Positions 25,941-34,527 of a stretch of DNA of 64,000 bases are shown here, piece after piece. Positions within the stretch are counted from its first letter, which is position 1; every line of letters starts with the position of its first letter. The translations under genes were made by a program, and so were the position numbers. This stretch comes from Novosphingobium sp. 18050. Its GTDB lineage: Bacteria; Pseudomonadota; Alphaproteobacteria; Sphingomonadales; Sphingomonadaceae. Location: the NCBI RefSeq assembly GCF_902706195.1, contig NZ_CACSJO010000015.1:62001-126000 (forward strand). The letters run 5' to 3'. Below the pieces are notes generated by a model. It was not told the origin of the DNA and searched no databases. It was given only the letters and a program-made list of their open reading frames with translations.

Positions 25941-27371
25941 TCAGGCCGGAAGCGGCTCCAGCCGTCCAGCCTCCAGCGCGGCAAGCCCGCCTTCCACGGC
26001 GCGCAGGAAGGGGGCATCCTCGCCCAGATCTCCGAAGATTTCCCGCATACCGATGACACGGCGCCAGTCGCCTGCGCGCTCCAGCAGCGGTCCGGCCAGA
26101 GGATCGGTGATGCTGCCCCCGCTGCGCGCTGCGCGGTCAAGGAAGCGCAGCCATGCCGCGATCGGCAGCGCCAGCCGGTCCACCGGACGCCCGGCGACCA
26201 GCGCATCGCGCGTGGTATCGAGCAGGCGGTACGGCAGCTTCTGCGACCCGTCCCAAGCGATCTGCGACAGCAGGTGCCGGATCGCCGGATTGGCGAACCG
26301 CGCCAACACGTCGGCGATGTAGGCTGACAGGTCCAGCCCCGGCGGCGCGTTGACCGAAGGCGCGATGTCCTCGCGCATCAGCCGCTCGGCAAACGCGGCA
26401 AGATTCCGGTCGGCCATCGCCTCGGCCACGGTTTCGAAACCCAGCCCCAGCCCGATATAGGCCAGCGAGGAATGTGCGCCGTTGAGGAGGCGCAGCTTGG
26501 CCGTCTCGAACGGGCGCACCTCGTTCGCGAAAGTCACCCCGGCGCATTCCAGCGCGGGACGCTCCCCGGCGAAGCGGTCCTCGATCACCCACTGCGTGAA
26601 GCGTTCGCGCTGGATCGGCCAGGCGTCTTCAAGCCCGGTCACGGTCGCGATGCGGGCGCGCAGGGCGTCGTCGGTGGCGGGGGTGATGGAATCGACCATC
26701 GCGTTGGGAAAGCGCACTTCGCCTGCGATCCAGCGGGCGGTTTCCGGGTCGATTCCCTCGGCCAGCGCGGTGGTCGCGGCTTCCAGCTTGCGGCCGTTGT
26801 CGGTCAGGTTGTCGCACGAAAGCACGGTGACGCCGGGCAGGCCCGCAAGGCGCCGCGCCCGCAGCCCATGAACCAGCCAGCCGGTGAAAGAGCCGGGCGT
26901 CCAATCGCCGGACCTGGCGGCATCGAGATCGGCGCGGATCGCCGGATGGGCAAAATCGAGCATGCCGTCAGCGCCGAGGCAATAGCCCTTCTCGGTCACC
27001 GTAGAACTGACGATGCGCGTATCGGGATGCCCCAGCGCGGCCAGGATCGCGCCGGGTTCGTCGCGTGTCAGCACCCGGCCGATGCTGCCGATGACGCGAA
27101 ATTCGGTCTGCTCCTCCAGCAGCGCCAGCGTGTAGAGCCCATCCTGCGGGTTCAACGCATCGGCAACCCCGCGCGAATTGAGGCTGACGCCGGTGATGCC
27201 CCAGCGCGGATCATGGCCCAGCAGGGTATCGAACGCCGCCGCCTGATGCGCCCGGTGAAACGCGCCCGGCCCGAAATGCACCACGCCGCCGCGCATCGCC
27301 GCCCGGTCGTACTGCGGACGAACGACGGCGGCGGGCAGCGCCGCCAGTGTGTCTTGCAAAAGCCGCGTCAT
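25941..27371 (-). CDS. uxuB: mannitol dehydrogenase-family uronate reductase (UxuB-like)
   Basis: The 476-residue protein is an NAD-dependent long-chain dehydrogenase of the mannitol dehydrogenase family. The N-terminal GGVVHFGPGAFHRAHQ is typical of fructuronate reductase/mannitol dehydrogenase; later motifs include VLSCDNLTDNG, FPNAMVDSITP and the catalytic region KLRLLNGAHSSLAYIG. UxuB reduces fructuronate to mannonate; the related UxaB reduces tagaturonate to altronate. It overlaps uxaC by ATGA, and altronate dehydratase (UxaA), not mannonate dehydratase, is the divergent neighbour. The motif type favours UxuB, the context favours a UxaB-like job, so substrate assignment is open. Confidence 0.8.
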   Translation of the reverse strand: MTRLLQDTLAALPAAVVRPQYDRAAMRGGVVHFGPGAFHRAHQAAAFDTLLGHDPRWGITGVSLNSRGVADALNPQDGLYTLALLEEQTEFRVIGSIGRVLTRDEPGAILAALGHPDTRIVSSTVTEKGYCLGADGMLDFAHPAIRADLDAARSGDWTPGSFTGWLVHGLRARRLAGLPGVTVLSCDNLTDNGRKLEAATTALAEGIDPETARWIAGEVRFPNAMVDSITPATDDALRARIATVTGLEDAWPIQRERFTQWVIEDRFAGERPALECAGVTFANEVRPFETAKLRLLNGAHSSLAYIGLGLGFETVAEAMADRNLAAFAERLMREDIAPSVNAPPGLDLSAYIADVLARFANPAIRHLLSQIAWDGSQKLPYRLLDTTRDALVAGRPVDRLALPIAAWLRFLDRAARSGGSITDPLAGPLLERAGDWRRVIGMREIFGDLGEDAPFLRAVEGGLAALEAGRLEPLPA

Positions 27372-28816
27372 GCCGGTTCCGCCACGCGCGCCGGGGTGTT
27401 CAGACCGTAAGCCTTGCGCACCAGACCGGTGGTCAGTTCCTGCGCCAGTTCCGCCGCTTCCCAGTCCGCAAGACGATGCTCGGCAACGAGGCGGGCGAGG
27501 AAACCGCAGTCGATGCGCCGGGCCACATCGTGGCGCGCCGGGATCGACAGGAAGGCGCGGGTATCGTCGTTGAAGCCCACAGTGTTGTAGAATCCGGCGC
27601 TTTCCGTGGTCATCTCGCGGAAACGGCGCATCCCCTCCGGGCTATCGTGGAACCACCACGCCGGACCCAGCTTGAGGCACGGATAATGCCCGGCCAGCGG
27701 CGCCAGTTCGCGCGCATAAGTCGTCTCATCAAGGGTGAAGAGGATCACCTTGAGGTCCGCTTCATTGCCAAACAGGTCCAGCATCGGGCGCAGCGCTTCG
27801 ACATATTCGGTGCCGCGCGGGATGTCGGCGCCCTTGTCGCGGCCATGGCTGGCGAACAGGCGGGCGTTGTGGTTGCGCGTGGCGCCGGGGTGGATCTGCA
27901 TGGCCATGCCGTCCTCCAGGCTCATGCGCGCCATTTCGGTGAGCATCTGCGCGCGGAACAGTTCCGCCTCATCGGCGTCCGCCTTTCCGCTCATCACCTT
28001 GCCGAACAGCGCCTCGCATTCCGCCTTGGAGAGATTGGCGGTGCGCGGCGTCAGGAAACCGTGGTCGGTCGCCGTGGCGCCCATCGCGCGGAAATCGGCG
28101 CGGCGCTGGCGATGCGCGGCGAGGTAGCCGGTCCAGCTCGCCACGTCCTCGCCCGAAAGCGCAGCGAAGCGGGCCATGTCGCGCGTGAAGGAATCGTGCT
28201 CGGGGTCGATCACGGAATCGGGGCGATAAGTGGTCACCACCGCGCCCGCCTTGCCCCAATCCGAAGCGCGGATCGCCTTGTGATGCTTCAGATCATCGCC
28301 CGCGCCTTCGGTGGTGGCGAGCAGTTCGATGTTGAAGCGCTCGAACAGCGCGCGCGGACGGAATACAGGCGAAGCCAGCGCATCGCCGATCACGTCGAAG
28401 TAATAATCCGCCGTGCCTTCATCCAGCGTGACCTCAATCCCGAAGACTTCCGCGAAGACATGGTCCAGCCACATGCTGGACGGCGTGCCCCGGAACAGCT
28501 TCCAGTTCGCGGCGAACAGGCGCCATGCCGCGCGCGGGTCGGTATCGGGCATCTCTCCGCCGCGCCGGGGCACGCCCAGCGCATCGAGCGAAATGCCCTG
28601 CGAATAAAGCATGCGGAACAGGTAATGATCCGGCGCCAGCAGCAGTTCGGTCGCATTCGACCACGCGGCGTCGCTGGCGAACCACTCCGGGTCGGTATGG
28701 CCATGCGGACTGATGATCGGCGCGCCGGCCACTTGCGTATAGAGTTCGCGGGCGATGGCGCGCGTGGTCGGATCGGCGGGAAACAGGCGGTCGGGGTGAA
28801 GCGAGAGCTGTGGCAT
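27368..28816 (-). CDS. uxaC: uronate isomerase
   Basis: The 482-residue protein belongs to the UxaC amidohydrolase family, which isomerises galacturonate to tagaturonate and glucuronate to fructuronate. The metal-binding HGHTDPEW stands near residue 37, and conserved stretches such as AWRLFAANW and DDTRAFLSIPARHD match the family. I chose ATG 28816, preceded by AAGGAG, over an upstream in-frame start. The gene is coupled to the downstream reductase gene and divergent from uxaA. It is the first step for hexuronates freed from pectin by the lyase locus. A perfect 14-base palindrome at 28870 lies in the shared promoter region. Confidence 0.92.
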   Translation of the reverse strand: MPQLSLHPDRLFPADPTTRAIARELYTQVAGAPIISPHGHTDPEWFASDAAWSNATELLLAPDHYLFRMLYSQGISLDALGVPRRGGEMPDTDPRAAWRLFAANWKLFRGTPSSMWLDHVFAEVFGIEVTLDEGTADYYFDVIGDALASPVFRPRALFERFNIELLATTEGAGDDLKHHKAIRASDWGKAGAVVTTYRPDSVIDPEHDSFTRDMARFAALSGEDVASWTGYLAAHRQRRADFRAMGATATDHGFLTPRTANLSKAECEALFGKVMSGKADADEAELFRAQMLTEMARMSLEDGMAMQIHPGATRNHNARLFASHGRDKGADIPRGTEYVEALRPMLDLFGNEADLKVILFTLDETTYARELAPLAGHYPCLKLGPAWWFHDSPEGMRRFREMTTESAGFYNTVGFNDDTRAFLSIPARHDVARRIDCGFLARLVAEHRLADWEAAELAQELTTGLVRKAYGLNTPARVAEPA

Positions 28817-28869
28817 CGACGGGAGACTCCTTGGCGCATGGCCTTTCACGAGGCTCGATTACCGAGTTG

Positions 28870-28883
28870 TGCCAGCGCTGGCA
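28870..28883. promoter_or_regulatory. perfect palindrome TGCCAGCGCTGGCA between uxaC and uxaA
   Basis: A 14-base perfect palindrome with a CG-type centre, as in LacI-family operators, lies between the divergent uxaC and uxaA starts. Its position is fitting for a repressor acting on both genes. No uronate-type regulator gene is adjacent. Confidence 0.5.
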
Positions 28884-28901
28884 ATGATGTATTCGGCGAC
28901 C

Positions 28902-30434
28902 ATGCCCAAAAGCCTTGCCAATACCGCCGCACGCACCACAGACGCCGTCAGGATCGCAGCGGAGGACGATGTCGCCGTCGCCCTGCGCGCGCTCGAATCG
29001 GGTGAAGACGTGCTGGTGGGCGGGCACACGGTGCGTCTGCGTGATGCGATCGGCGCGGGGCACAAGTTTGCCGTGGCCCCCATCGCGAAGGGCGCGCCGG
29101 TGCGCCGCTACCGCGCGCCGATCGGCGTGGCCACGCGGGCCATCGCGGTGGGCGAGCATGTCCACACGCACAATGTCGCCACCGCGCTTGTCGGCGAGCA
29201 CGCCTATGCCTTTGCCGGGCCGCAAGCCGGAACCGATGGGCAGGCACCCTCCCCCGCCCCCGAGCGCAGTTTTCGCGGTTATGTCCGGCCTGACGGCACT
29301 GTCGGCACCCGCAACGAGCTATGGATCCTGCCCACGGTCGGCTGCGTGGGGCGGTTGGGTGAGCGGCTGGCGCAGCGCGCGGGCGATGCGCCCGGTGTCG
29401 ACGGGGTGCACGCTTTCAACCACCCGTTTGGCTGCTCGCAGCTCGGCGCCGATCTTGACGGCACGGCGGCGATCATCGCCTCGCTCGCGCTCAATCCCAA
29501 TGCCGGCGGGGTGCTGCTGCTGGGGCTGGGCTGCGAATCCAACCAGCTCGATGCCCTGCTGGAGCGGATCCCGCCCGAACGCCGCGCCCGCCTGCGCATA
29601 CTGCGTGCCCAGTCGGAAGGCGATGAATTCGCCGCCGGGGAGGCCCTGATCGCCGAACTGATGGGCCTGATGGCCGGCGACCGGCGCGAGGACGTGCCGC
29701 TCTCCAAACTGCGCCTCGGCGTGAAGTGCGGCGGCTCAGACGCGATGAGCGGGCTGACCGCCAACCCCCTGATCGGGCTGATGGCCGATGCCGTTACGCA
29801 GGCTGGGGGCGCGGCGATCCTCACCGAAATCCCCGAGGTGTTCGGCGCGGAAACCCTGCTGCTTGAGCGCGCGGCCAATCAGGAGGTGTTCGACAAACTC
29901 TCCGAACTGGTGAACGCCTTCAAACGCTACTTCCTCGACCACGGCGAGCCGGTTTCGGAGAACCCCAGCCCCGGCAACATCGCCGGCGGCATCACCACGC
30001 TGGAGGAAAAGTCGCTCGGCGCGGTGCAGAAGGGCGGACTTGCGCCGATCAACGACGTTATCGGTTATGGCGAACGGATCTCGCTCAGCCAGTCGCCCGG
30101 CGGGCTGACCGTGCTGGAGGGGCCGGGCAACGACGCGGTTTCCACCACCGCGCTGGCAGCGGCGGGGGCGACCATCACCCTGTTCTCGACCGGGCGCGGT
30201 ACGCCGCTGGGCAGCCCGGTGCCCACGGTGAAGATCGCCTCGAACCACTCGCTGGCGGAGCGCAAGCCCGGCTGGATAGACTTCGACGCGGCGCTGGTGC
30301 TGGACATCGGCATGGAAACTGCGGCGGCTGCTCTGCTGGACCGCATCGTCGCCATCGCCAGCGGCGAACCGGCGCGCAACGAAAGCAACGACGAACGTGC
30401 CATCGGGATCTGGAAACGCGGCGTCACGCTTTAA
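28902..30434 (+). CDS. uxaA: altronate dehydratase (SAF + UxaA C-terminal domains)
   Basis: The 510-residue protein dehydrates D-altronate to 2-keto-3-deoxygluconate, the substrate of KdgK. It has an N-terminal SAF domain (about residues 10-90, with GEHVHTHNV) and the large UxaA catalytic domain: YVRPDGTVGTRNE, NHPFGCSQLG, GLGCESNQ, KCGGSDAMSGLTANP, NPSPGNIAGGITT and a C-terminal VPTVKIASNH. Cys residues in these motifs probably hold iron. Starts at GTG 28869, ATG 28884, 28887 and 28902 are in frame; I prefer 28902, which keeps the palindrome at 28870 outside the coding region, but no clear ribosome-binding site decides. It is convergent with oprB, with a ten-C tract just after its stop. Confidence 0.88.
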   Translation: MPKSLANTAARTTDAVRIAAEDDVAVALRALESGEDVLVGGHTVRLRDAIGAGHKFAVAPIAKGAPVRRYRAPIGVATRAIAVGEHVHTHNVATALVGEHAYAFAGPQAGTDGQAPSPAPERSFRGYVRPDGTVGTRNELWILPTVGCVGRLGERLAQRAGDAPGVDGVHAFNHPFGCSQLGADLDGTAAIIASLALNPNAGGVLLLGLGCESNQLDALLERIPPERRARLRILRAQSEGDEFAAGEALIAELMGLMAGDRREDVPLSKLRLGVKCGGSDAMSGLTANPLIGLMADAVTQAGGAAILTEIPEVFGAETLLLERAANQEVFDKLSELVNAFKRYFLDHGEPVSENPSPGNIAGGITTLEEKSLGAVQKGGLAPINDVIGYGERISLSQSPGGLTVLEGPGNDAVSTTALAAAGATITLFSTGRGTPLGSPVPTVKIASNHSLAERKPGWIDFDAALVLDIGMETAAAALLDRIVAIASGEPARNESNDERAIGIWKRGVTL

Positions 30435-30474
30435 GGCTCCCCCCCCCCTGGCGATCAGGCGAGGACCGGCTGCA

Positions 30475-31818
30475 TCACCGCATCGCGAGGCCTGCCAGCG
30501 CATTCGCGTCCACGGTGAACTTGAAGCCCAGCACCCAGGCGTTCGGGATATCACTCGTCCGGAACGGGACTGAGGACTGGTCGGGGTGGACGATGTACTG
30601 GACGTTGGGCGACAGGCGGATCGCCGGGCCCATCTGCGCGCCGTAAGCCAGTTCCATCATGTACTGATGCCGCGCGATCCCGTCCGTGCCCCCGGCAAAT
30701 ACGCGCGCGGTGCGCATGCGCTCCATCGCCAGATCGCTGAAACGCTGGTCGTTGACCACGAAGCCCAGCGTATCCTTGTCACGCCCCGCGAACGTGCCGG
30801 TCTGGACAAGGCCGAGTTCCAGAAAGTGGCTTTCCTCGACCCGGCCCGACAGGTTCGCCATCGCCACGCCGAACAGGCTGAGGCCGCGCTGGCTCATCGG
30901 GTCCGGGCGGGTCAGCATCTGGTCGAAGCGGAAATAGATGCCCGAGCGGCCGTGACGGGTCTGCGCCGTACGGCCCGACACGGCGGCGATCCCGCCCCGG
31001 TCATCGCGCAGCGGATCGGCATAGTCGCCCCGATCGAACCACCCGCCCAGAATGTAGTGGCGGGGCAGGCGGTCGTTGGTGAAGTCGGTGCCGTAGCCCA
31101 TTTCCCACGGCACGATGACGCCGGTTGCGTTCTTCGTACTGAGATTGAAGCCGTCGTCGGTAGCGCGCTTGCGGTCCGGGTTGACCTCATAAACGCCGGC
31201 ATGGAGCCAGACCTTCGGCGTCAGGTTCACTTTGGCGTGGGCCATCCAGCTGGACGCAGGAAAATACGTGAAGTTGCTGTTCTTGAAAACGAAAGTCGGG
31301 TTCCCGCAAGCCGAATTGCTCTGGAAATTGCAGTAGAGCGGCGAGTTCAGGAAATGGATATTCGCCTGACTGCGGCCCACCTCGATGTCCAGCGCGCCGT
31401 TCAGCAGCTTCTGCTGCCACGTCAGGATCGCCAGATGGGTGTTCTGGGTGCCATAGATTTCCTGGACCGAGGTGTTGTTGCCGATGGCGATGGCGGCAAG
31501 GTTCTGGCCGTGACGGTTGGTGACGGCGGCATGGATCGCACCGCCCTTGATCCCGGCGATCCTGTCCATGTCGAAATCGGCGCCGACGTAGACCTGCCCG
31601 GCATAGGCCGCGTCTCGCCGCACTCCGCCCGAAACGTTGGTCGCAGCCTCGCCGGTGTAGCTGAGCGAGACGGTGATGCCCTCGTCCGCCAGCGGTTGCC
31701 AGTTCGGCGCTGCGGCTTCGACTGGCGCAGCGGCGTCATCATCGCGGGCAAGCGCAGGCGCGGCGAAAGAGGCGGCGGCGCCCAGGCAGCAGGCCGCGCG
31801 CAGAAGAAGATCCTGCAT
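30475..31818 (-). CDS. oprB: OprB-family carbohydrate porin
   Basis: The 447-residue outer-membrane protein has a signal peptide (QDLLLRAACCLGAAASFAAPALA) and the pattern of OprB porins: ADEGITVSLSYTGEAATNVSGG at the mature N-terminus, repeated amphipathic strands, VGRSQANIHF, CNFQSNSACGNP and PSSWMAHAKV-like segments, and a last strand with GFKFTVDANAL. OprB porins let monosaccharides diffuse across the outer membrane. It lies 46 bases after fruA and is likely the last gene of the fructose operon, serving fructose entry. ATG 31818, preceded by TGGGAG, was chosen over an upstream in-frame start. Confidence 0.87.
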   Translation of the reverse strand: MQDLLLRAACCLGAAASFAAPALARDDDAAAPVEAAAPNWQPLADEGITVSLSYTGEAATNVSGGVRRDAAYAGQVYVGADFDMDRIAGIKGGAIHAAVTNRHGQNLAAIAIGNNTSVQEIYGTQNTHLAILTWQQKLLNGALDIEVGRSQANIHFLNSPLYCNFQSNSACGNPTFVFKNSNFTYFPASSWMAHAKVNLTPKVWLHAGVYEVNPDRKRATDDGFNLSTKNATGVIVPWEMGYGTDFTNDRLPRHYILGGWFDRGDYADPLRDDRGGIAAVSGRTAQTRHGRSGIYFRFDQMLTRPDPMSQRGLSLFGVAMANLSGRVEESHFLELGLVQTGTFAGRDKDTLGFVVNDQRFSDLAMERMRTARVFAGGTDGIARHQYMMELAYGAQMGPAIRLSPNVQYIVHPDQSSVPFRTSDIPNAWVLGFKFTVDANALAGLAMR

Positions 31819-31864
31819 ACAAAACTCCCAGTACATGCGGTCCGGCAGCGCCGGCCGTTATCCT

Positions 31865-33580
31865 TCAGGCGGCGGCGATTTCAGCCCGCTCTGGAACTTG
31901 CGCGATCGGGCGCTTCAGCAGCCCCACCACCAGCGCCGTCACCACGGTTCCGGCCACGATCGCGGCGCCATAGGCCAGCAGGTGCGTCACCGCGCCGGGG
32001 ATCGGCAGGACGAACACGCCGCCATGCGGCACGCGCAGTTCCACGCCGCTGCCCATCGAGATCGCCCCGGCTACTGCTGACCCGGCCATCAGCGCCGGGA
32101 TCACACGGAAGGGATCGCGCGCTGCGAAGGGGATCGCACCCTCGGTCACGAAGGCGAGGCCCAGCACGGCGGCCGCGCCGCTCGCCTCCAGTTCCTCGGT
32201 GGTGAAACGGTTGCGGAACAGGCGGGTCGCCAGCGCAAGGCCCAGCGGCGGCACCATGCCCGCCGCCATGGTCGCGGCCATCGGCGTGTATACCTCGCTC
32301 GCGATCAGGCCGACCGAGAATGCGTAACCCGCTTTGTTTACCGGGCCGCCCATGTCGAAAGCGGACATCGCGCCCAGGATCAGCCCCAATACGATGGCGC
32401 TCGATCCCTGCATGGAACGCAGCGCTTCCGTCAGGGTCGCAAGCAGCGCGGCGACCGGCGTGCCGACCGCATAGATCATCAGCAGACCCGTCAGCAGCGA
32501 GCCGAGCAGCGGCAGGATCAGCACGGGCTTCAGGCCCTGCAGGTTCTTGGGCAACCGGATCAGGCGATTGAGCCAGTGGACGCCGTACCCCGCGATGAAG
32601 CCCGCGACGATGCCGCCAAGGAAGCCCGCGCCGATGTTGGCTGCCAGCATGCCGCCGATCATGCCCGGCGCGATGCCCGGCCGGTCGGCGATGGAAAAGG
32701 CGATGTAGCCTGCCAGAGCCGGAACGATCAGCGCAAAGCCGCCGCTCGCGCCGATCTGGAACAGCGCATGGGCAAGAGTACCCTTGGCCGCGTCCTCATT
32801 GGCGTGAATGCCGCCCAGTGCGAAGGCCAGTGCGATCAGTAGCCCGCCCGCTACCACGAACGGCAGCATGAAGGACACGCCGGTCATCAGGTGCTTGTAG
32901 GGGCCCACCCGTTCCTCGCGGTCCCCCTTGGCGGCGCCGGAGGCCTGACCACCCTGCACTTTCGCCTCGGCCAGAGCCCGCTCGATCAGCTTCGCGCCGC
33001 CGGTGATGGCGGGCTTGGTGTTGCTGGCGAAGACGCGCTTGCCGGCAAAACGGCCGCGATCGACCTCGCGGTCAGCGGCGATGATGACCACGTCGGCTGC
33101 AGCTATTTCCGCGTCCGTCAGCTCGTTGCCTGCGCCGACCGAGCCCTGCGTCTCCACCCGGATCGGGTAGCCGAGCTGGCGCGCGCCTTCTTGAAGGCCC
33201 TCTGCAGCCATAAACGTATGCGCGATGCCGGTCGTGACGGCGACGATGCTGGGCGCGCTGGAGGAGGGTAGCGCGCCAGCATCGCCGCCGGCACCGTCCA
33301 GCACTGCGGCCGGATCGGAGAGCACCGCATCGACATCGACGCGGCGGTAGGGTTTGCCCTTCATGACGCCGTCGTCGGCCGTTTCCGGCGCGACGAACAG
33401 CAGCACGTCATCGGGCGAAAGGGTTTCGGGAGCGAGCGGGTTCAGCACGCCGAGATCGGTGTGAACTTCGACCTCGATCTCGCGCCCGGCAGCCTGCGCC
33501 GCCTTGCGCAGGGCCTCACCGGCAAGGACGCCGGTAACCCCGGATGCACCGGCCTGGACGATGGCGAAAATCCTGCTCAC
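31865..33580 (-). CDS. fruA: fructose PTS EIIBC permease, EIIB active-site Cys missing
   Basis: The 571-residue protein has an N-terminal EIIB-like domain (about 1-95), a second EIIB domain (about 110-205) and the membrane EIIC domain (from about 230, ending near 560). It should import fructose and phosphorylate it at C1. In the family the second EIIB carries a phosphorylated Cys in [16 protein letters not shown]; here the sequence is [15 protein letters not shown], so three residues including Cys-Pro are absent between Thr116 and Thr117 while everything around is conserved. The first EIIB domain has no Cys in its matching loop either. GTG 33580 overlaps the fruK stop as GTGA. Transport without phosphoryl transfer, or loss of function, must be considered. 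Confidence 0.88.
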   Translation of the reverse strand: MSRIFAIVQAGASGVTGVLAGEALRKAAQAAGREIEVEVHTDLGVLNPLAPETLSPDDVLLFVAPETADDGVMKGKPYRRVDVDAVLSDPAAVLDGAGGDAGALPSSSAPSIVAVTTGIAHTFMAAEGLQEGARQLGYPIRVETQGSVGAGNELTDAEIAAADVVIIAADREVDRGRFAGKRVFASNTKPAITGGAKLIERALAEAKVQGGQASGAAKGDREERVGPYKHLMTGVSFMLPFVVAGGLLIALAFALGGIHANEDAAKGTLAHALFQIGASGGFALIVPALAGYIAFSIADRPGIAPGMIGGMLAANIGAGFLGGIVAGFIAGYGVHWLNRLIRLPKNLQGLKPVLILPLLGSLLTGLLMIYAVGTPVAALLATLTEALRSMQGSSAIVLGLILGAMSAFDMGGPVNKAGYAFSVGLIASEVYTPMAATMAAGMVPPLGLALATRLFRNRFTTEELEASGAAAVLGLAFVTEGAIPFAARDPFRVIPALMAGSAVAGAISMGSGVELRVPHGGVFVLPIPGAVTHLLAYGAAIVAGTVVTALVVGLLKRPIAQVPERAEIAAA

Positions 33581-34527
33581 TTTTCTTCTCCCGCCAGAAC
33601 CGTGTCGATAAGGACGCTGTCTGCCAGCGCCTGCACGGCCTCTTTTTTCGGTAAGTGCGGCCCCACGCGGCCCAGTTTGCCGACCGCGAAGGCGGTGGAC
33701 AGGCGCGCGATCCGCTCCAGCGTGCCGCCTTCGGCAAGCGCAGCGGCGATGCCCGCCACCATCGCGTCGCCCGCGCCCACGGTGCTGGCGACGTCGGCGG
33801 CGGCAAGCCTTGCGGTCAGCGCGCCCTCACCGGACAGGAAGAACGCGCCCTCCTCGCCCAGCGACACCGCGACAAGGCTTACCCCGCGGCCATGCAGGTC
33901 CGCCGCCACGCGGTGAACCTCGGCCATGGTTTCCACCGGTGCGCCCAGCCATTCGGAAAGCTCGTGGCGGTTGGGCTTGACGATATCGGGCAGCGCGTCA
34001 CCCTCAAGCGCAGCGCGAAACGGGGCGCCGCTGCTGTCGAGCAGGACCATCGCGCCGGCGGTGCGAACACGGCCCTCGATCCGGGCGTAGATATCATGCG
34101 GGAAACCGGGGGGCAGACTGCCGGCAAGGACCACCAGCGTGTCCGGCCCGGCCTCCTCGACGACGGCGGCGATCACCGCCTCGATCTGATAGGGATCGGC
34201 GGGGGTGCCATCCATATTGACGTCGGTGGTGCCATCGTCGTCCACCAGCTTGAGGTTGACGCGGGTTTCCCCGGCGCGGCGGATGAAACGATCCGCGATG
34301 CCCTTGCCCGCGAACAGCGCCTCGAACGTAGCGGCGTTGTCGGTGCCCAGCAGTCCGTGGACCGACACATCGGTGCCCCAGTCAGCAAGGCAGCTTGCCA
34401 CGTTGACGCCCTTGCCGCCCGCATCCTGCCGCGCCGAAACCGCGCGGTGGACGGCGCCGGGGACGAGGTGGTCCAGCGTGACGGTCTGGTCGATCGCCGG
34501 GTTGAAGGTGACGGTAACGACGCGCAT
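33577..34527 (-). CDS. fruK: 1-phosphofructokinase
   Basis: The 316-residue PfkB-family kinase converts fructose 1-phosphate to fructose 1,6-bisphosphate. It begins with [14 protein letters not shown], the typical FruK/LacC N-terminus, has GGKGVNVA in the substrate loop (about 36-43), [10 protein letters not shown] in the middle and [12 protein letters not shown] with the catalytic Asp near 250. ATG 34527 shares one base with the upstream stop (TGATG), and its own stop overlaps the fruA start, so the three genes are translated in tandem. It fits the fruBKA order exactly. Confidence 0.92.
   Translation of the reverse strand: MRVVTVTFNPAIDQTVTLDHLVPGAVHRAVSARQDAGGKGVNVASCLADWGTDVSVHGLLGTDNAATFEALFAGKGIADRFIRRAGETRVNLKLVDDDGTTDVNMDGTPADPYQIEAVIAAVVEEAGPDTLVVLAGSLPPGFPHDIYARIEGRVRTAGAMVLLDSSGAPFRAALEGDALPDIVKPNRHELSEWLGAPVETMAEVHRVAADLHGRGVSLVAVSLGEEGAFFLSGEGALTARLAAADVASTVGAGDAMVAGIAAALAEGGTLERIARLSTAFAVGKLGRVGPHLPKKEAVQALADSVLIDTVLAGEEK

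Noticed and set aside
30437..30450. Run of ten C bases between uxaA and oprB as a phase-variation tract
   Set aside because: It lies after both stop codons in a convergent gap and cannot switch either reading frame.
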